A stretch of DNA of 32,452 nucleotides from positions 56,170 through 88,621 of the forward strand of contig DCIG01000043.1 of NCBI GenBank assembly GCA_002315855.1, read 5' to 3'. Below, one piece after another: positions 14,940 to 23,623 of the stretch (the first letter of the stretch is position 1; every line of letters starts with the position of its first letter). The notes under the pieces were generated by a model that saw only the letters and a list, made by a program, of their open reading frames with translations, was not told the DNA's origin and made no database searches. The translations under genes were made by a program, and so were the position numbers. Source of the DNA: Lentisphaeria bacterium UBA1732 (GTDB lineage Bacteria > Verrucomicrobiota > Lentisphaeria > Victivallales > UBA1829).

Positions 14940-17687
14940 ATGAATCCAAATAACAGGAATTCTCTGCTTCAGTGTTTTCAGGAGTTGATTAAAATGATGC
15001 CGCAGGCAGGCGACTTGAATGCCTACGTGAGCGGCATGGATCAGCTGACCGACTCCATGGAAATGTGTTTGAAGCTTGCAAATAAACTGCGAATTTCCCC
15101 TGAAAGCCGCAGTGATGTGTCAGTGGATGAACTGGCATCCTATTTCGGAGCACCGGTCATGCTTCAGCTTGGAAACGGAAACTGGGTACTTTACCTCGGT
15201 ATCCGCAAACTGGTGCAGGGCGGTGTCCAGCACGAACGCTTCGCCGTTTTTGATCCGCTGACCAAAGTCCGCGGGAAAATGCTCTTTTTGCAGAAAGAAC
15301 AGCTCGTAGGTGCATGGAAGGGCAAAGCTGTGTTCCTTCACATGGAAATGCGCGGCTGCTCTGTGGACGGCAAGCACACCTCGTTGTATTGCATCACCTC
15401 AATTGTGAAGCATTACGGAGATGATGCCGATGTCGGACGCATGATTCATGAATACGCCATTTCCGAGGCGGAACCGAGCATTCGTCTGCTGAAAAAAATT
15501 GCCGATGACATTGACTACTCCATGAAAGAAATTCATGTGAAGTGGGCGAAGCTGGATAAACTTGGCAATGTATTCCCCGCTATGGCGGTGAAAAAAGATG
15601 GACGCTTTGTGGTATTCTGCGGCGTTCGCCGGGTCCCGGAGGAAATCGCTTATCCTGATAAAGCCAAAGCCCAGCAGGAATCTCAGGACAATGAACCGAA
15701 ACAGCTTACTGCAGATGAGCTGATCAAGCAGTCGGAGGAAGTTGTCCCCGGTGCTGATCCTGAACCCGGTCGGAATGAGGAAAAACAGGAAGAACCCAGT
15801 GAACCGAAAACTGTGTTGCAAGCTGCAATTTGGGACCCGTATGCGGCAGACGGTCGCCGTCCGAATATGACGTTTGTCAATGAAGAAGAATGGAATGAGA
15901 AGTTTACCGGCGAGGTTGTGCTGATGAAAAAGCACTACTCTCTGGTCGATGAAAATCAGACATTCGGTCTTCGCTGGTTTATTCCCGAATTTTTCCGTCA
16001 GAGAACATTGCTTACGCAGGTCGCAATCGCAATTATCGCAATCAGTGCCATCGGGCTTGTCGTGCCGCTGTTCTTCCAGCTGGTTGTCGATAAGGTTTTG
16101 GTGAACGAGGCTGTTCAGACGCTTACCACAATCGGAATCGGCGTGATTATCATGCTGTGTTTCAACGCGATTTTGGAATATTTGGAGAAATACTTCCTCC
16201 TGTTTGCCACCAATCGTATTGATATTCGTTTGGCGACCAAAACGTTTGCCCGCCTTTTGAGTTTGCCGGTGGACTTCTATGAGCGTATTTCTTCCGGTGT
16301 ATTGATTAAGCACATGCAGCAGACCGAAAAAATCCGTTCATTCCTGTCCGGCAGCTTGTTCTTTACCGCACTCGAATTGCTTTCTTTGGTCGTCTTCATT
16401 CCGTTCCTGTGCTATTACAGTGCGCTTTTGACGGGTGTGGTGATTTTGTTCACCTTCCTGATGGCTTTGGTCATTGCTCTCCTGATTAAGCCGTTCCAGC
16501 GCAGACTGGAAGAGCTGTATATGGCCGAAGGAAAACGTCAGGGAATGCTGGTTGAGACCATCAATGGTATTCGTACCGTGAAATCTCTTGCTTTGGAACC
16601 GACTCAGCAGCGCAAATGGAACGATACGGCCGCTTATGCGATTACCCGTTATTTCCGCGTTGCGCAAATCTCCATTACCGCAAAAACTCTTTCCGGTCTG
16701 CTGGAAAAACTGATGTTTGTTGCGATTATCTGGTTCGGATCAAAAGCCGTTTTCAGCAACGATTTGACCGTCGGTAAACTCATTGCATTCCAGATGCTTT
16801 CCGGCCGCGTTACCGGTCCGCTGGTTCACATTGTCGGTCTCGTCCATGAATACCAGCAGACGTTGCTTTCCGTGCGAATGCTGGGTGTAGTCATGAACAG
16901 CCCGCAGGAACAGGTCGGCGGTACCTTGCATCACAAATTGCAGGGTGAACTCTCCATTGAAAATGTGAACTTCCGCTATTCTCCCGATACCCCGATGGTG
17001 ATTAAGGATTTCAACCTGCACATCACTCCCGGTATGACATTGGGATTGGTGGGACGTTCCGGTTCCGGAAAAACCACCTTGACCAAGCTGATTCAGGGCT
17101 TGTATCCGCTCCAAAGCGGTATCATCAAATATGATGGTATTGATATTCGTGAAATTGATCGCTCTTCTCTGCGTTCCAATATCGGTATCGTGCTTCAGGA
17201 CAACTATTTCTTCCACGGCACTGTGCGTGAAAACCTGTCGTTGACGAAGAAAGACGCCACGATGGAAGAAATCATTTATGCGGCACGTCTTGCCGGTGCA
17301 GATGAATTTGTCCAGAAGATGAACCGCGGTTACGACTCTTTGCTTGAAGAAAATGCGTCCAACCTGTCCGGCGGTCAGCGCCAGCGTTTGGCCATTGCCC
17401 GTGCATTGCTTCCGAACCCCCGCTTCCTGATTTTCGATGAAGCCACAAGTGCGCTTGACCCGGAAAGCGAAACGATGGTTCGCAAGAACTTGAATATGAT
17501 TGCAAGAAATCGTACCGTATTTATCATTTCTCACCGTCTTTCCGTGCTTTGCCGTGCCAATAAGATTGTTGTCATGGACCATGGCGACCTGATTGAACAG
17601 GGCAGCCATAGAGAACTGATTGACGCAAAGGGAATTTATGCCGATTTCTGGCAGCAACAGATGGGGTTTAACGACGATGAGCAATAA
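14940..17687 (+). CDS. Type I ABC exporter with two degenerate C39-like domains
   Basis: 915 residues, against about 700 for peptidase-containing exporters. The C-terminal half is a standard half-transporter. Membrane spans lie from about 355 to 610. Walker A is GRSGSGKT (705-712), the signature is LSGGQRQR (809-816) and Walker B is FLIFDEATSALD (829-840). The N-terminal 335 residues look like two C39-peptidase-like domains in tandem. The first (about 40-134) keeps the FDP motif (104-106). The second (about 141-332) keeps WDP (298-300). Ser148 stands where the catalytic Cys should be and Arg222 where the His should be. A Pro/Glu-rich insertion (about 235-290) splits the second domain. As in HlyB, these domains probably bind but do not cleave the substrate. 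It overlaps the next gene by 11 bases. Confidence 0.9.
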   Translation: MNPNNRNSLLQCFQELIKMMPQAGDLNAYVSGMDQLTDSMEMCLKLANKLRISPESRSDVSVDELASYFGAPVMLQLGNGNWVLYLGIRKLVQGGVQHERFAVFDPLTKVRGKMLFLQKEQLVGAWKGKAVFLHMEMRGCSVDGKHTSLYCITSIVKHYGDDADVGRMIHEYAISEAEPSIRLLKKIADDIDYSMKEIHVKWAKLDKLGNVFPAMAVKKDGRFVVFCGVRRVPEEIAYPDKAKAQQESQDNEPKQLTADELIKQSEEVVPGADPEPGRNEEKQEEPSEPKTVLQAAIWDPYAADGRRPNMTFVNEEEWNEKFTGEVVLMKKHYSLVDENQTFGLRWFIPEFFRQRTLLTQVAIAIIAISAIGLVVPLFFQLVVDKVLVNEAVQTLTTIGIGVIIMLCFNAILEYLEKYFLLFATNRIDIRLATKTFARLLSLPVDFYERISSGVLIKHMQQTEKIRSFLSGSLFFTALELLSLVVFIPFLCYYSALLTGVVILFTFLMALVIALLIKPFQRRLEELYMAEGKRQGMLVETINGIRTVKSLALEPTQQRKWNDTAAYAITRYFRVAQISITAKTLSGLLEKLMFVAIIWFGSKAVFSNDLTVGKLIAFQMLSGRVTGPLVHIVGLVHEYQQTLLSVRMLGVVMNSPQEQVGGTLHHKLQGELSIENVNFRYSPDTPMVIKDFNLHITPGMTLGLVGRSGSGKTTLTKLIQGLYPLQSGIIKYDGIDIREIDRSSLRSNIGIVLQDNYFFHGTVRENLSLTKKDATMEEIIYAARLAGADEFVQKMNRGYDSLLEENASNLSGGQRQRLAIARALLPNPRFLIFDEATSALDPESETMVRKNLNMIARNRTVFIISHRLSVLCRANKIVVMDHGDLIEQGSHRELIDAKGIYADFWQQQMGFNDDEQ

Positions 17688-19068
17688 TAACAAAACTGAA
17701 AAAACGCTGAAGGCGGCACGGGATTTTCAGCCCGATGCCATCATGCTGGAAACACATGCACCTTCTGTTCCTCTTCATATCGTTTGGTATCTTGCCATTC
17801 TGATTCTGATTGCATTCATCATTTGGTCCTGCTATGCTCGCGTTGACAAAGTGGTGGTGGCTCACGGCAAAGTCGTTACGGAACGCCCGGCTTTGGTCAT
17901 GAAGCCTCTCGAACGCACGACCATTCAGAAAGTGCATGTCCGCACCGGTGATAAGGTCAAAAAAGGCGATTTGCTCTTTTCGTTTGACCAGACCACCAAC
18001 AAAGCCGAACTGGAACGCTTGAAAGAACAGCTTGCTGCACTCAACGCGGAAGCTCTCCGCCTGAATGCAGAGGCCGCCGGTTATGACAAGAAATTTGTTT
18101 TGCCGAAAGATGCAACCAATTTCGATAAACTTCAGCTCAGTACTTATGAAGCCCGCAAGAACTACTACAACAAGAAGCTGCTTTCTTACGATGTCAGCAT
18201 GACTCGTTATGAAATGACCCTTGCTCAGTTGCAGAAGTCTATGGACAAGTACGAAGAACGAAATCACAAGCTGGATCAGATTGAAGAAATGATGCGTGAT
18301 TTGGAAGACAACCGCGCTGTCAGTCTCCGTGATTTCCTGAATGTTCAGGTACAGGCTTTGGAAACCGAAATTTCCATTGACCAGCAGCAGGTCTCCATCG
18401 TTGAAAACGAACAGACCATCAAAACGGTGAAAGCCGAACGTGAGGCATTCATCAGCGACTGGAATCGTGAAATCTTTGAAAAACTGGTGGACGTTGACCG
18501 GAATATCAGCTCTCTTTCTCAGCAGATTATTCAGACCAATGTCCTGGTGCGTTTTACCGAACTCCGTGCTCCCTGTGATGCTGTCGTTCACGAAATCGCT
18601 CCTTATCAGGAAGGCTCTGCAATCCGTGAAGCGGAATCTCTGATTACACTGATTCCGCTGGATGTCAAACTCGTTGCGGAAGTGAATATCCCTGCAAAAG
18701 ATATTTCGCGGGTTTCCATCGGCAATAAATGCCGTCTGAAACTTGATACGTTCCCGTTCCAGCAGTGCGGTACTCTGTCCGGTGAAATCATCTTCATTTC
18801 CGAAGACGCATTCACCGGGAAATCCGGTCAGCCTACGGAAGACGAAATGTCCAGCGATGCCGGCGGACGTCTCAGCAAAAATGCGATTGGAACGACCTAT
18901 CAGGCTCATATCTCTCTGGAAGGCGAACTCCATGGTCGTGCCAAAGGTGTTAAAATTATGCCCGGTATGACGCTTTCCGCGGAAATCAAAGTCGGCGACC
19001 GTACTGTGATCAACTACATGTTGAATCCGCTCGTTAAAGCAATGGATGAATCAATCCGCGAACCTTAA
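17677..19068 (+). CDS. HlyD-family periplasmic adaptor of the type I exporter
   Basis: 463 residues. A cytoplasmic N terminus is followed by one membrane span (about 33-53). A biotinyl-lipoyl-like half follows (about 58-107, with VRTGDKVKKGDLLFSFD). A long coiled coil (about 108-310) is followed by the second lipoyl half (RAPCDAVVHEIAPYQEGSAI) and a beta-barrel region to about 440. This is the order in HlyD/PrtE adaptors that link the ABC protein to an outer membrane channel. No TolC-type gene is in the window. I chose the ATG at 17677 over an in-frame start at 17620, because the latter lies deep in the ABC gene. The 11-base overlap couples it to the exporter. Confidence 0.93.
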   Translation: MSNNNKTEKTLKAARDFQPDAIMLETHAPSVPLHIVWYLAILILIAFIIWSCYARVDKVVVAHGKVVTERPALVMKPLERTTIQKVHVRTGDKVKKGDLLFSFDQTTNKAELERLKEQLAALNAEALRLNAEAAGYDKKFVLPKDATNFDKLQLSTYEARKNYYNKKLLSYDVSMTRYEMTLAQLQKSMDKYEERNHKLDQIEEMMRDLEDNRAVSLRDFLNVQVQALETEISIDQQQVSIVENEQTIKTVKAEREAFISDWNREIFEKLVDVDRNISSLSQQIIQTNVLVRFTELRAPCDAVVHEIAPYQEGSAIREAESLITLIPLDVKLVAEVNIPAKDISRVSIGNKCRLKLDTFPFQQCGTLSGEIIFISEDAFTGKSGQPTEDEMSSDAGGRLSKNAIGTTYQAHISLEGELHGRAKGVKIMPGMTLSAEIKVGDRTVINYMLNPLVKAMDESIREP

Positions 19069-19096
19069 TCTTCCTTAATATGCGATTGGAGAAACA

Positions 19097-20143
19097 ATGT
19101 CTGTACTGCCTGCACCTATTACTGTTGATATAATCTTCACCTATCGATGCAATTTGCATTGCCCGTTTTGTGATGAGCAGCCTTTCCGCCGTGAAGAGGA
19201 AAGACGGCCTGAACTTACCACGGAAGAGTGGTGCCGGATTATAGACGAGGTGTCGGCAGCACATCCATTGCAAATACTGTTTACAGGTGGTGAACCGTTT
19301 ATTCATCCGGGATTCTGGCAAATGCTGGATCATACGGTCAAAGGAAATATGCGGTTTGTCATCCTCTCAAACGGTACTCTGATTACAAAAGAAATGGCAC
19401 AGCGTTTGGCTGATTACAAACGCTGTGATTATATCCAAATCTCATTGGATGGGTTGGAGCCTGAACATGATGCAATACGCGGAAAAGGCATGTTCCGCAA
19501 AGCGGTGGATGCGATTCATTACCTCGCGGATGCTGGCCTTCAGGTGCGGGTTAATACGGTCGTAACTCCGGAGAGTTACACTCGTATGCCGGAATTTGCA
19601 CAGTTCCTCGAAACGCTGCCGATTACGCGTTATCGCCTTAATCTTTCCAATGATGGTAAAATCAAAGATACTGTTCCTGCTGATATGTTCCTGACAATAG
19701 AACAGCTCGCTGATTTTCTGACAATCATGAATCCTCTTCTGCCTCAGTTGAAAAAACTGAGTCCCAAAGCGGGTGCATTCGCCTATTGGGATGATTTGCT
19801 TTCCTGGGAAAAAATTCAGGACAGAACCGGTCATAGTTCTTGCAGTAACCCATGGACCGAAGCCTCCATTCAGCCGGATGGCCTTATGGCTCCGTGTATG
19901 ACGCTTCGTGATCCCGTGTTCGGCGATCTTAAGAAATCTTCTTTTTTGGATATTTGGCGTTCGGAAGAATACGAAAAATTCCGTAAAAAAATCAAAGACG
20001 GATTACCGCTCACAATGCCGGAATGCGATGGCTGCAAGTATGCCTATTACTGCAAACGCTACTGTCCTATCGTTTGCCAGACGAAGTACTGCCGTAAGAA
20101 ACTTGCCGATTGTCTCAGAAAACGCGGGATTGAGATTCCATGA
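19097..20143 (+). CDS. Radical SAM protein with SPASM domain (peptide-maturase type)
   Basis: 348 residues. The radical SAM CxxxCxxC motif is CNLHCPFC (Cys18, 22, 25); GGEP is at 64-67 and SLDG at 116-119. The C-terminal SPASM-type region has cysteines at 249, 267, 310, 313, 319, 323 and 327, with more at 332 and 339, enough for extra iron-sulfur clusters. This build is that of PqqE/AnSME-like enzymes that modify peptides or proteins. GGAGAAACA gives a good ribosome site, 28 bases after the adaptor gene. No PqqD-like small protein is adjacent, and no other PQQ gene is present, so PQQ synthesis is unlikely. The substrate is unknown. Confidence 0.92.
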   Translation: MSVLPAPITVDIIFTYRCNLHCPFCDEQPFRREEERRPELTTEEWCRIIDEVSAAHPLQILFTGGEPFIHPGFWQMLDHTVKGNMRFVILSNGTLITKEMAQRLADYKRCDYIQISLDGLEPEHDAIRGKGMFRKAVDAIHYLADAGLQVRVNTVVTPESYTRMPEFAQFLETLPITRYRLNLSNDGKIKDTVPADMFLTIEQLADFLTIMNPLLPQLKKLSPKAGAFAYWDDLLSWEKIQDRTGHSSCSNPWTEASIQPDGLMAPCMTLRDPVFGDLKKSSFLDIWRSEEYEKFRKKIKDGLPLTMPECDGCKYAYYCKRYCPIVCQTKYCRKKLADCLRKRGIEIP

Positions 20144-21009
20144 TTTTATCCCATGATCTTGACCTCGTGATTCCTTCGGGAAATCATGAGGTCGTTTTGC
20201 GTTTTGAAGCGGGGCTTCCAGATGACGGGGTTCTTCCTCTGGGGGATATGCTTTCGCTGCCGTTCTGCCCTGCAAACGCAAAGAAGCCGGCATGTATTTG
20301 TTTAGCTCGCCAGCCGGAAGAAGAGCCGGGTATTTTTTCTCTTTGCCATGGCAGTTATTTGCAGTATCGGTTCTATCATTTTCCCGATGGCTCGATCGGT
20401 ATGCTGCGTGTCCGCGAACAGTCTCAGGTCTTGACGTGGCGTCACCAGCTGTCGTTTGCCGTTCTGCTTGCCATTCTTCATGGTGCCCCCGTCTGTCTTT
20501 TGCATGGCGTCGTTTTGGTTCATAAAAATGGGGAAGCTACAGTTTTGTTCGGTGAAAGCGGTGTCGGCAAAAGTACCACGGCGAGGCGTTATGCGGAAGC
20601 CGGGGGGAAAGTCGCCTGTGATGACCAGATGCTGTTGCGCTTCAGTCCTGATGGTTCATTCTTTGTCCAGCCGCTTCCCACATGGAGCGCGGCACAGGCC
20701 GCTGATTTCGGTCAATGGAAAAAGTACGATTGCGGACGCGAATATCCGGTTCGTCAGGTATACTGGATCGCGCGGGCACAAGAACACAATGAGATTGTGA
20801 AAGCCCCTCCCGAAGACTACATGACGCGCTTGCTGCGTGCCTTTACAATTCACACCTATGGCAAAATCAAAATCTTTCCTTCCAAGGAGCGCGTCTTTTT
20901 CGGCAATTACTTCCTGAATCTGGCATCCATGATTGCCCATAAATGGGACTTCCTGAATCTGAAAGTTCACCTGAACACAGATTTGCTCGAAAGTATCCCG
21001 CTGGAATAA
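20140..21009 (+). CDS. HPr-kinase-like P-loop protein (ScmC-like)
   Basis: 289 residues. The C-terminal half has an HPrK/PEPCK-like nucleotide site: LHGVVLV before it (121-127), P-loop GESGVGKST (138-146), and a CDDQMLL strand with Asp161-Asp162 that fits the Walker B position. The N-terminal 110 residues are unrecognised. Proteins of this build occur beside radical SAM/SPASM enzymes in peptide-modification cassettes, for example ScmC of the SynChlorMet cassette, and are distinct from true HPr(Ser) kinase. The ATG overlaps the radical SAM stop as ATGA, so the two are tightly coupled. Its target could be the exported product. Action on the HPr at 4582-4875 is possible but unsupported. Confidence 0.82.
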   Translation: MILSHDLDLVIPSGNHEVVLRFEAGLPDDGVLPLGDMLSLPFCPANAKKPACICLARQPEEEPGIFSLCHGSYLQYRFYHFPDGSIGMLRVREQSQVLTWRHQLSFAVLLAILHGAPVCLLHGVVLVHKNGEATVLFGESGVGKSTTARRYAEAGGKVACDDQMLLRFSPDGSFFVQPLPTWSAAQAADFGQWKKYDCGREYPVRQVYWIARAQEHNEIVKAPPEDYMTRLLRAFTIHTYGKIKIFPSKERVFFGNYFLNLASMIAHKWDFLNLKVHLNTDLLESIPLE

Positions 21010-21082
21010 GTCTCCTCGTCTTTTTTGGGGTATCTCTGTCTTTTGATATTTCAATCATCAAGAGAGTCTTCTCTCAAAACAT

Positions 21083-21117
21083 CAAAAAAAAGCCGGATTT
21101 TCAGATTTCCGGCTTTT
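21083..21117. terminator. Bidirectional terminator between converging genes
   Basis: Arms AGCCGGA (21091-21097) and TCCGGCT (21108-21114) form a stem with A runs before and T runs after, so it can stop transcription from both the export operon and the small gene at 21210-21638. Confidence 0.75.
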
Positions 21118-21132
21118 ATCTGTTATTGGAAT

Positions 21133-21191
21133 CTGATTTCAAAATTCATGGACAGAGAGACCAAAGTCCCCCGCAGAGCTTTTGAACTCAG
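21133..21191. repeat. Degenerate short copy of the inverted-repeat family, copy F
   Basis: CTGATTTCAAAA at the left and CTTTTGAACTCAG at the right, 59 bp apart end to end. The ends fit the family; the centre does not align well. It lies downstream of the export operon terminator. Confidence 0.4.
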
Positions 21192-21209
21192 TTTGCAGGA
21201 GCAAATTTA

Positions 21210-21638
21210 TTATTTTGCATTTTCCTTTGTTTTCTTGCGAGTTGTCTTTTTCGTTTTCGGAGCTTTTTCCGTTTCTTTTACGGCAGCTTCTTTTTTTGCG
21301 GCGGCTGTTTTCTTTTTGACCGGAGCTTTTTTCGGTGCTTGTTTTTCTTCTGCATCAAGCGTAAAGGCTTCTTCCTTTGCCGGTGTTTCTTTCGGTACTT
21401 CCTCCGCATTATTCTGTTCTGCAGATTCCTTTTCAGCCGCGATAAGCTGATTCATGGTTTCCTGAACACATGCCGCAAGATGGAGAAAACCATTCGCCGG
21501 CACCGAAAGTTGAAGAAAATCACCATTCACGGACGGGCGTCCGTATTCTGTCTGATTTGAGAATGTCAAATGGAAAACACCACGGCTCAATGTGATTTGG
21601 GTTACACCTTCGCAAAAAATGTTGTTAAGTTCGTTCAT
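21210..21638 (-). CDS. Paralogue of the 14049-14285 product with a Lys/Ala-rich tail
   Basis: 142 residues. The first 75 match the 78-residue protein at 14049-14285 in strand and helix pattern. After it come an acidic linker (about 75-100) and a Lys/Ala/Thr-rich tail of 45 residues like histone H1 or AlgR3 tails. Such tails bind nucleic acid or polyanions in known proteins, but this use is inferred. A good ribosome site CGGAG lies 6 bases upstream, and a promoter lies at 21692-21719. It converges with the export operon. Two related small genes bracketing that operon suggests a shared job. Confidence 0.75.
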   Translation of the reverse strand: MNELNNIFCEGVTQITLSRGVFHLTFSNQTEYGRPSVNGDFLQLSVPANGFLHLAACVQETMNQLIAAEKESAEQNNAEEVPKETPAKEEAFTLDAEEKQAPKKAPVKKKTAAAKKEAAVKETEKAPKTKKTTRKKTKENAK

Positions 21639-21691
21639 TGATACTCCGGTCGTTGTAAGGGTGAAGAAATATTATGAATCATTTTATCTAC

Positions 21692-21719
21692 ACTATAACA
21701 GTTTTTTTCAAAAAATCAA
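21692..21719 (-). promoter_or_regulatory. Promoter of the 142-residue protein gene
   Basis: On the minus strand TTGATT (21714-21719), a 16-bp spacer and TATAGT (21692-21697). The leader is about 50 bases. Confidence 0.5.
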
Positions 21720-21865
21720 ATGCGAAACAGGCAAGAATACTATGTTTTTTCAAAAAAACACGAAAAAACAGCATTTTTGAAGAAAAGTTACGTCTTTTTT
21801 ATACATAGCGGCAAATTTTATGGATAGCCTGCAAATTAAGGAAATGAACGGAGAATCCTTGACGC

Positions 21866-21895
21866 TTGACCTCATACGCAGAAAAATGTTTTAAT
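21866..21895 (+). promoter_or_regulatory. Possible promoter of the sigma-54 activator gene
   Basis: TTGACC (21866-21871) and TTTAAT (21890-21895) with an 18-bp spacer. This is a weak match. The leader would be about 155 bases. The rest of the 21639-22054 gap is AT-rich, with a near-palindrome of T and A runs at 21743-21760 and no gene I can support. Confidence 0.3.
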
Positions 21896-22054
21896 ATGCG
21901 TGTTCTCTTCCTGAAAAAACAGATTTTTGATTTGAAAACCCAAAGAAACGTGATACATTAGCTCTATGGTTCGGATATTCTTTCCCGAATACATGATTTC
22001 CGAAGCATGGGGCGGTTTCGCCGCCGGCAGATAACAAACAGACAGGAGAAAAAT

Positions 22055-23614
22055 ATGCTGATTATTACCGGATGGGGTAGCAAATATGAATATGCCTACG
22101 CAGGTGCACTTGCGCTCTCGAAGTACCGCGACCGTGTGAAAGCCCTTCGCGGCATCAGCAAACGTTTCCTGCCTGAATTTCTCGACCAGCTTGCCAATGA
22201 CTGTGAGATGAAATACTCGGAAATTCTGATTTTGGGCGTCGGACTTGACGGAAATCCGGAAAAACTGATGAATGCCCTGAAAAAACTTTATGACAGGCAA
22301 ACAAAGGTCAGTTGGCTCAGTATCATGAAGCCGCCGTTTGACATTGATTCCAGCCTGCTGGAAATCCATATCGAGGAATCCGAAAAAAACATTGCTCTCG
22401 CGGCAAAAAAGTTTTTCGCTCATACGCTCGGAAGCGAACTTGACAACCTGTTTGTGCCGGACTTCAAAGAAAAGCCTGCTTCCTCCAAAGACAAGCCGTC
22501 TTCGGGCTTGTCCATGGTTCAGGAATATCGGCATTTGCTGGATGCGGCGACCTATTATCATCGTCAGGAACAGAATGAAACCGCGTACAGCGAAGCGCTC
22601 CGCCATATCGCAAACAATCATTTGCCGAAACTTTGGACATCATCCGAGCGAATGCTGGTTGAACGTTTTCTGCGTCTTGATGGCCGTGAAATCATCGGGA
22701 ATAGTCCTGCCATGCAGAATTTGCGTAAAATGATTCGTTCTTGTGCGCAGACCTCCAGCGAACATGCCCGCGTTTTGATTTTAGGCGAAAGCGGCACGGG
22801 CAAGGAAGTCGTTGCCACGCAGATTCACGACCAGTCTTCCCGGAAAAACGAAGAGTTTGTAACTTTCAATTGTGCGACCATGGCGCCTCAGCTTCTGGAA
22901 AGCCGCTTGTTCGGTTATGAAAAAGGTGCTTTTTCAGGTGCGGACACCCCGAAAGAAGGTTTGTTTTCGGTCGCAAATGGCGGTACTCTCTTCCTTGACG
23001 AAATCGGAGAACTTCCGTTGGAAGCACAGGGTACTTTGCTCCGTGTCTTGGAAACGGGGCGTTTCCAGAAAATCGGCGGAAGTCAGGAGATTGATGTTGA
23101 TGTCCGCCTGATTACCGCGACCAACTGCAATCTCGCTGAAATGGTGAAAAAGAAGAAATTCAGGCAGGATTTGTTCTTCCGTCTGTGCGTCCTTCCGATT
23201 ACAATGCCTGCTTTGCGGGAACATCCGGAAGACATCGGCGAAATCGCAAATCATCGCTGGTTCAACTTGAAAGCACATGCCCTGAGCGAAAAACAGATTC
23301 GAGCCTTGCAGAATTACGATTATCCCGGAAATGTGCGCGAGCTTTACAATCTGCTGGAGCGTGCCGCAAGTCTTGGCATCGAAGATTTTGATTACCTGCT
23401 GGAGGAACAAAAGAAAATCATTGCCGGAATGAATGGTCCCGACCTTGATGAGCCGCCCGAAAATTTGGAGGAAAACGAAAAATGGCACATTCAGCGGATT
23501 CTTGACAAGTATTCGGGCAATAAATCAAAAGCTGCCGCTGCTTTGGACATCTCCCGCAACACATTGAACTCAAAAATGAGAAAATACGGTCTTGTTTCCG
23601 ACAATGACTTTTGA
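22055..23614 (+). CDS. Sigma-54-dependent transcriptional activator with an unrecognised sensor domain
   Basis: 519 residues. The AAA+ domain (about 210-440) has Walker A GESGTGKE (244-251), GAFSGA (291-296) in the place of GAFTGA, Walker B TLFLDEIGE (311-319) and the usual arginine finger region. A Fis-type helix-turn-helix ends the protein (about 485-515). Residues 1-195 form the sensor, which is neither a receiver nor PAS nor GAF by eye. It has an alpha/beta look (LIITGWG, then ILILGVGLDGNPEK) and may be a distant DHH-like fold. The start at 22055 has AGGAG 6 bases upstream; an earlier in-frame start has none. The stop codon and last residues are encoded by an end of the dispersed repeat. 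No kinase partner is adjacent, and its target promoter is unknown. Confidence 0.9.
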   Translation: MLIITGWGSKYEYAYAGALALSKYRDRVKALRGISKRFLPEFLDQLANDCEMKYSEILILGVGLDGNPEKLMNALKKLYDRQTKVSWLSIMKPPFDIDSSLLEIHIEESEKNIALAAKKFFAHTLGSELDNLFVPDFKEKPASSKDKPSSGLSMVQEYRHLLDAATYYHRQEQNETAYSEALRHIANNHLPKLWTSSERMLVERFLRLDGREIIGNSPAMQNLRKMIRSCAQTSSEHARVLILGESGTGKEVVATQIHDQSSRKNEEFVTFNCATMAPQLLESRLFGYEKGAFSGADTPKEGLFSVANGGTLFLDEIGELPLEAQGTLLRVLETGRFQKIGGSQEIDVDVRLITATNCNLAEMVKKKKFRQDLFFRLCVLPITMPALREHPEDIGEIANHRWFNLKAHALSEKQIRALQNYDYPGNVRELYNLLERAASLGIEDFDYLLEEQKKIIAGMNGPDLDEPPENLEENEKWHIQRILDKYSGNKSKAAAALDISRNTLNSKMRKYGLVSDNDF

Positions 23615-23623
23615 AATCAGCTC
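23606..23623. repeat. Solo right end of the inverted-repeat family, copy G
   Basis: GACTTTTGAAATCAGCTC is a perfect match to the right end consensus and is preceded by CAAT, as in the full copies. It overlaps the end of the activator gene and supplies its TGA. A perfect small hairpin AATGCG/CGCATT (23625-23640) follows and may help end transcription. Confidence 0.7.

Noticed and set aside
14516..14953. Short frames on both strands between the small gene and the exporter gene
   Set aside because: They overlap the strong promoter at 14724-14751 or begin in AT-rich hairpin sequence, with no ribosome site.
19097..20143. PqqE and PQQ biosynthesis
   Set aside because: The radical SAM/SPASM build fits, but no pqqA, B, C or D gene is in the window, and the operon is an export operon.
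22055..23614. Assignment of the sigma-54 activator as RtcR
   Set aside because: The N-terminal domain does not match the RtcR start or its CARF-like motifs, and no rtcB or rtcA is nearby.
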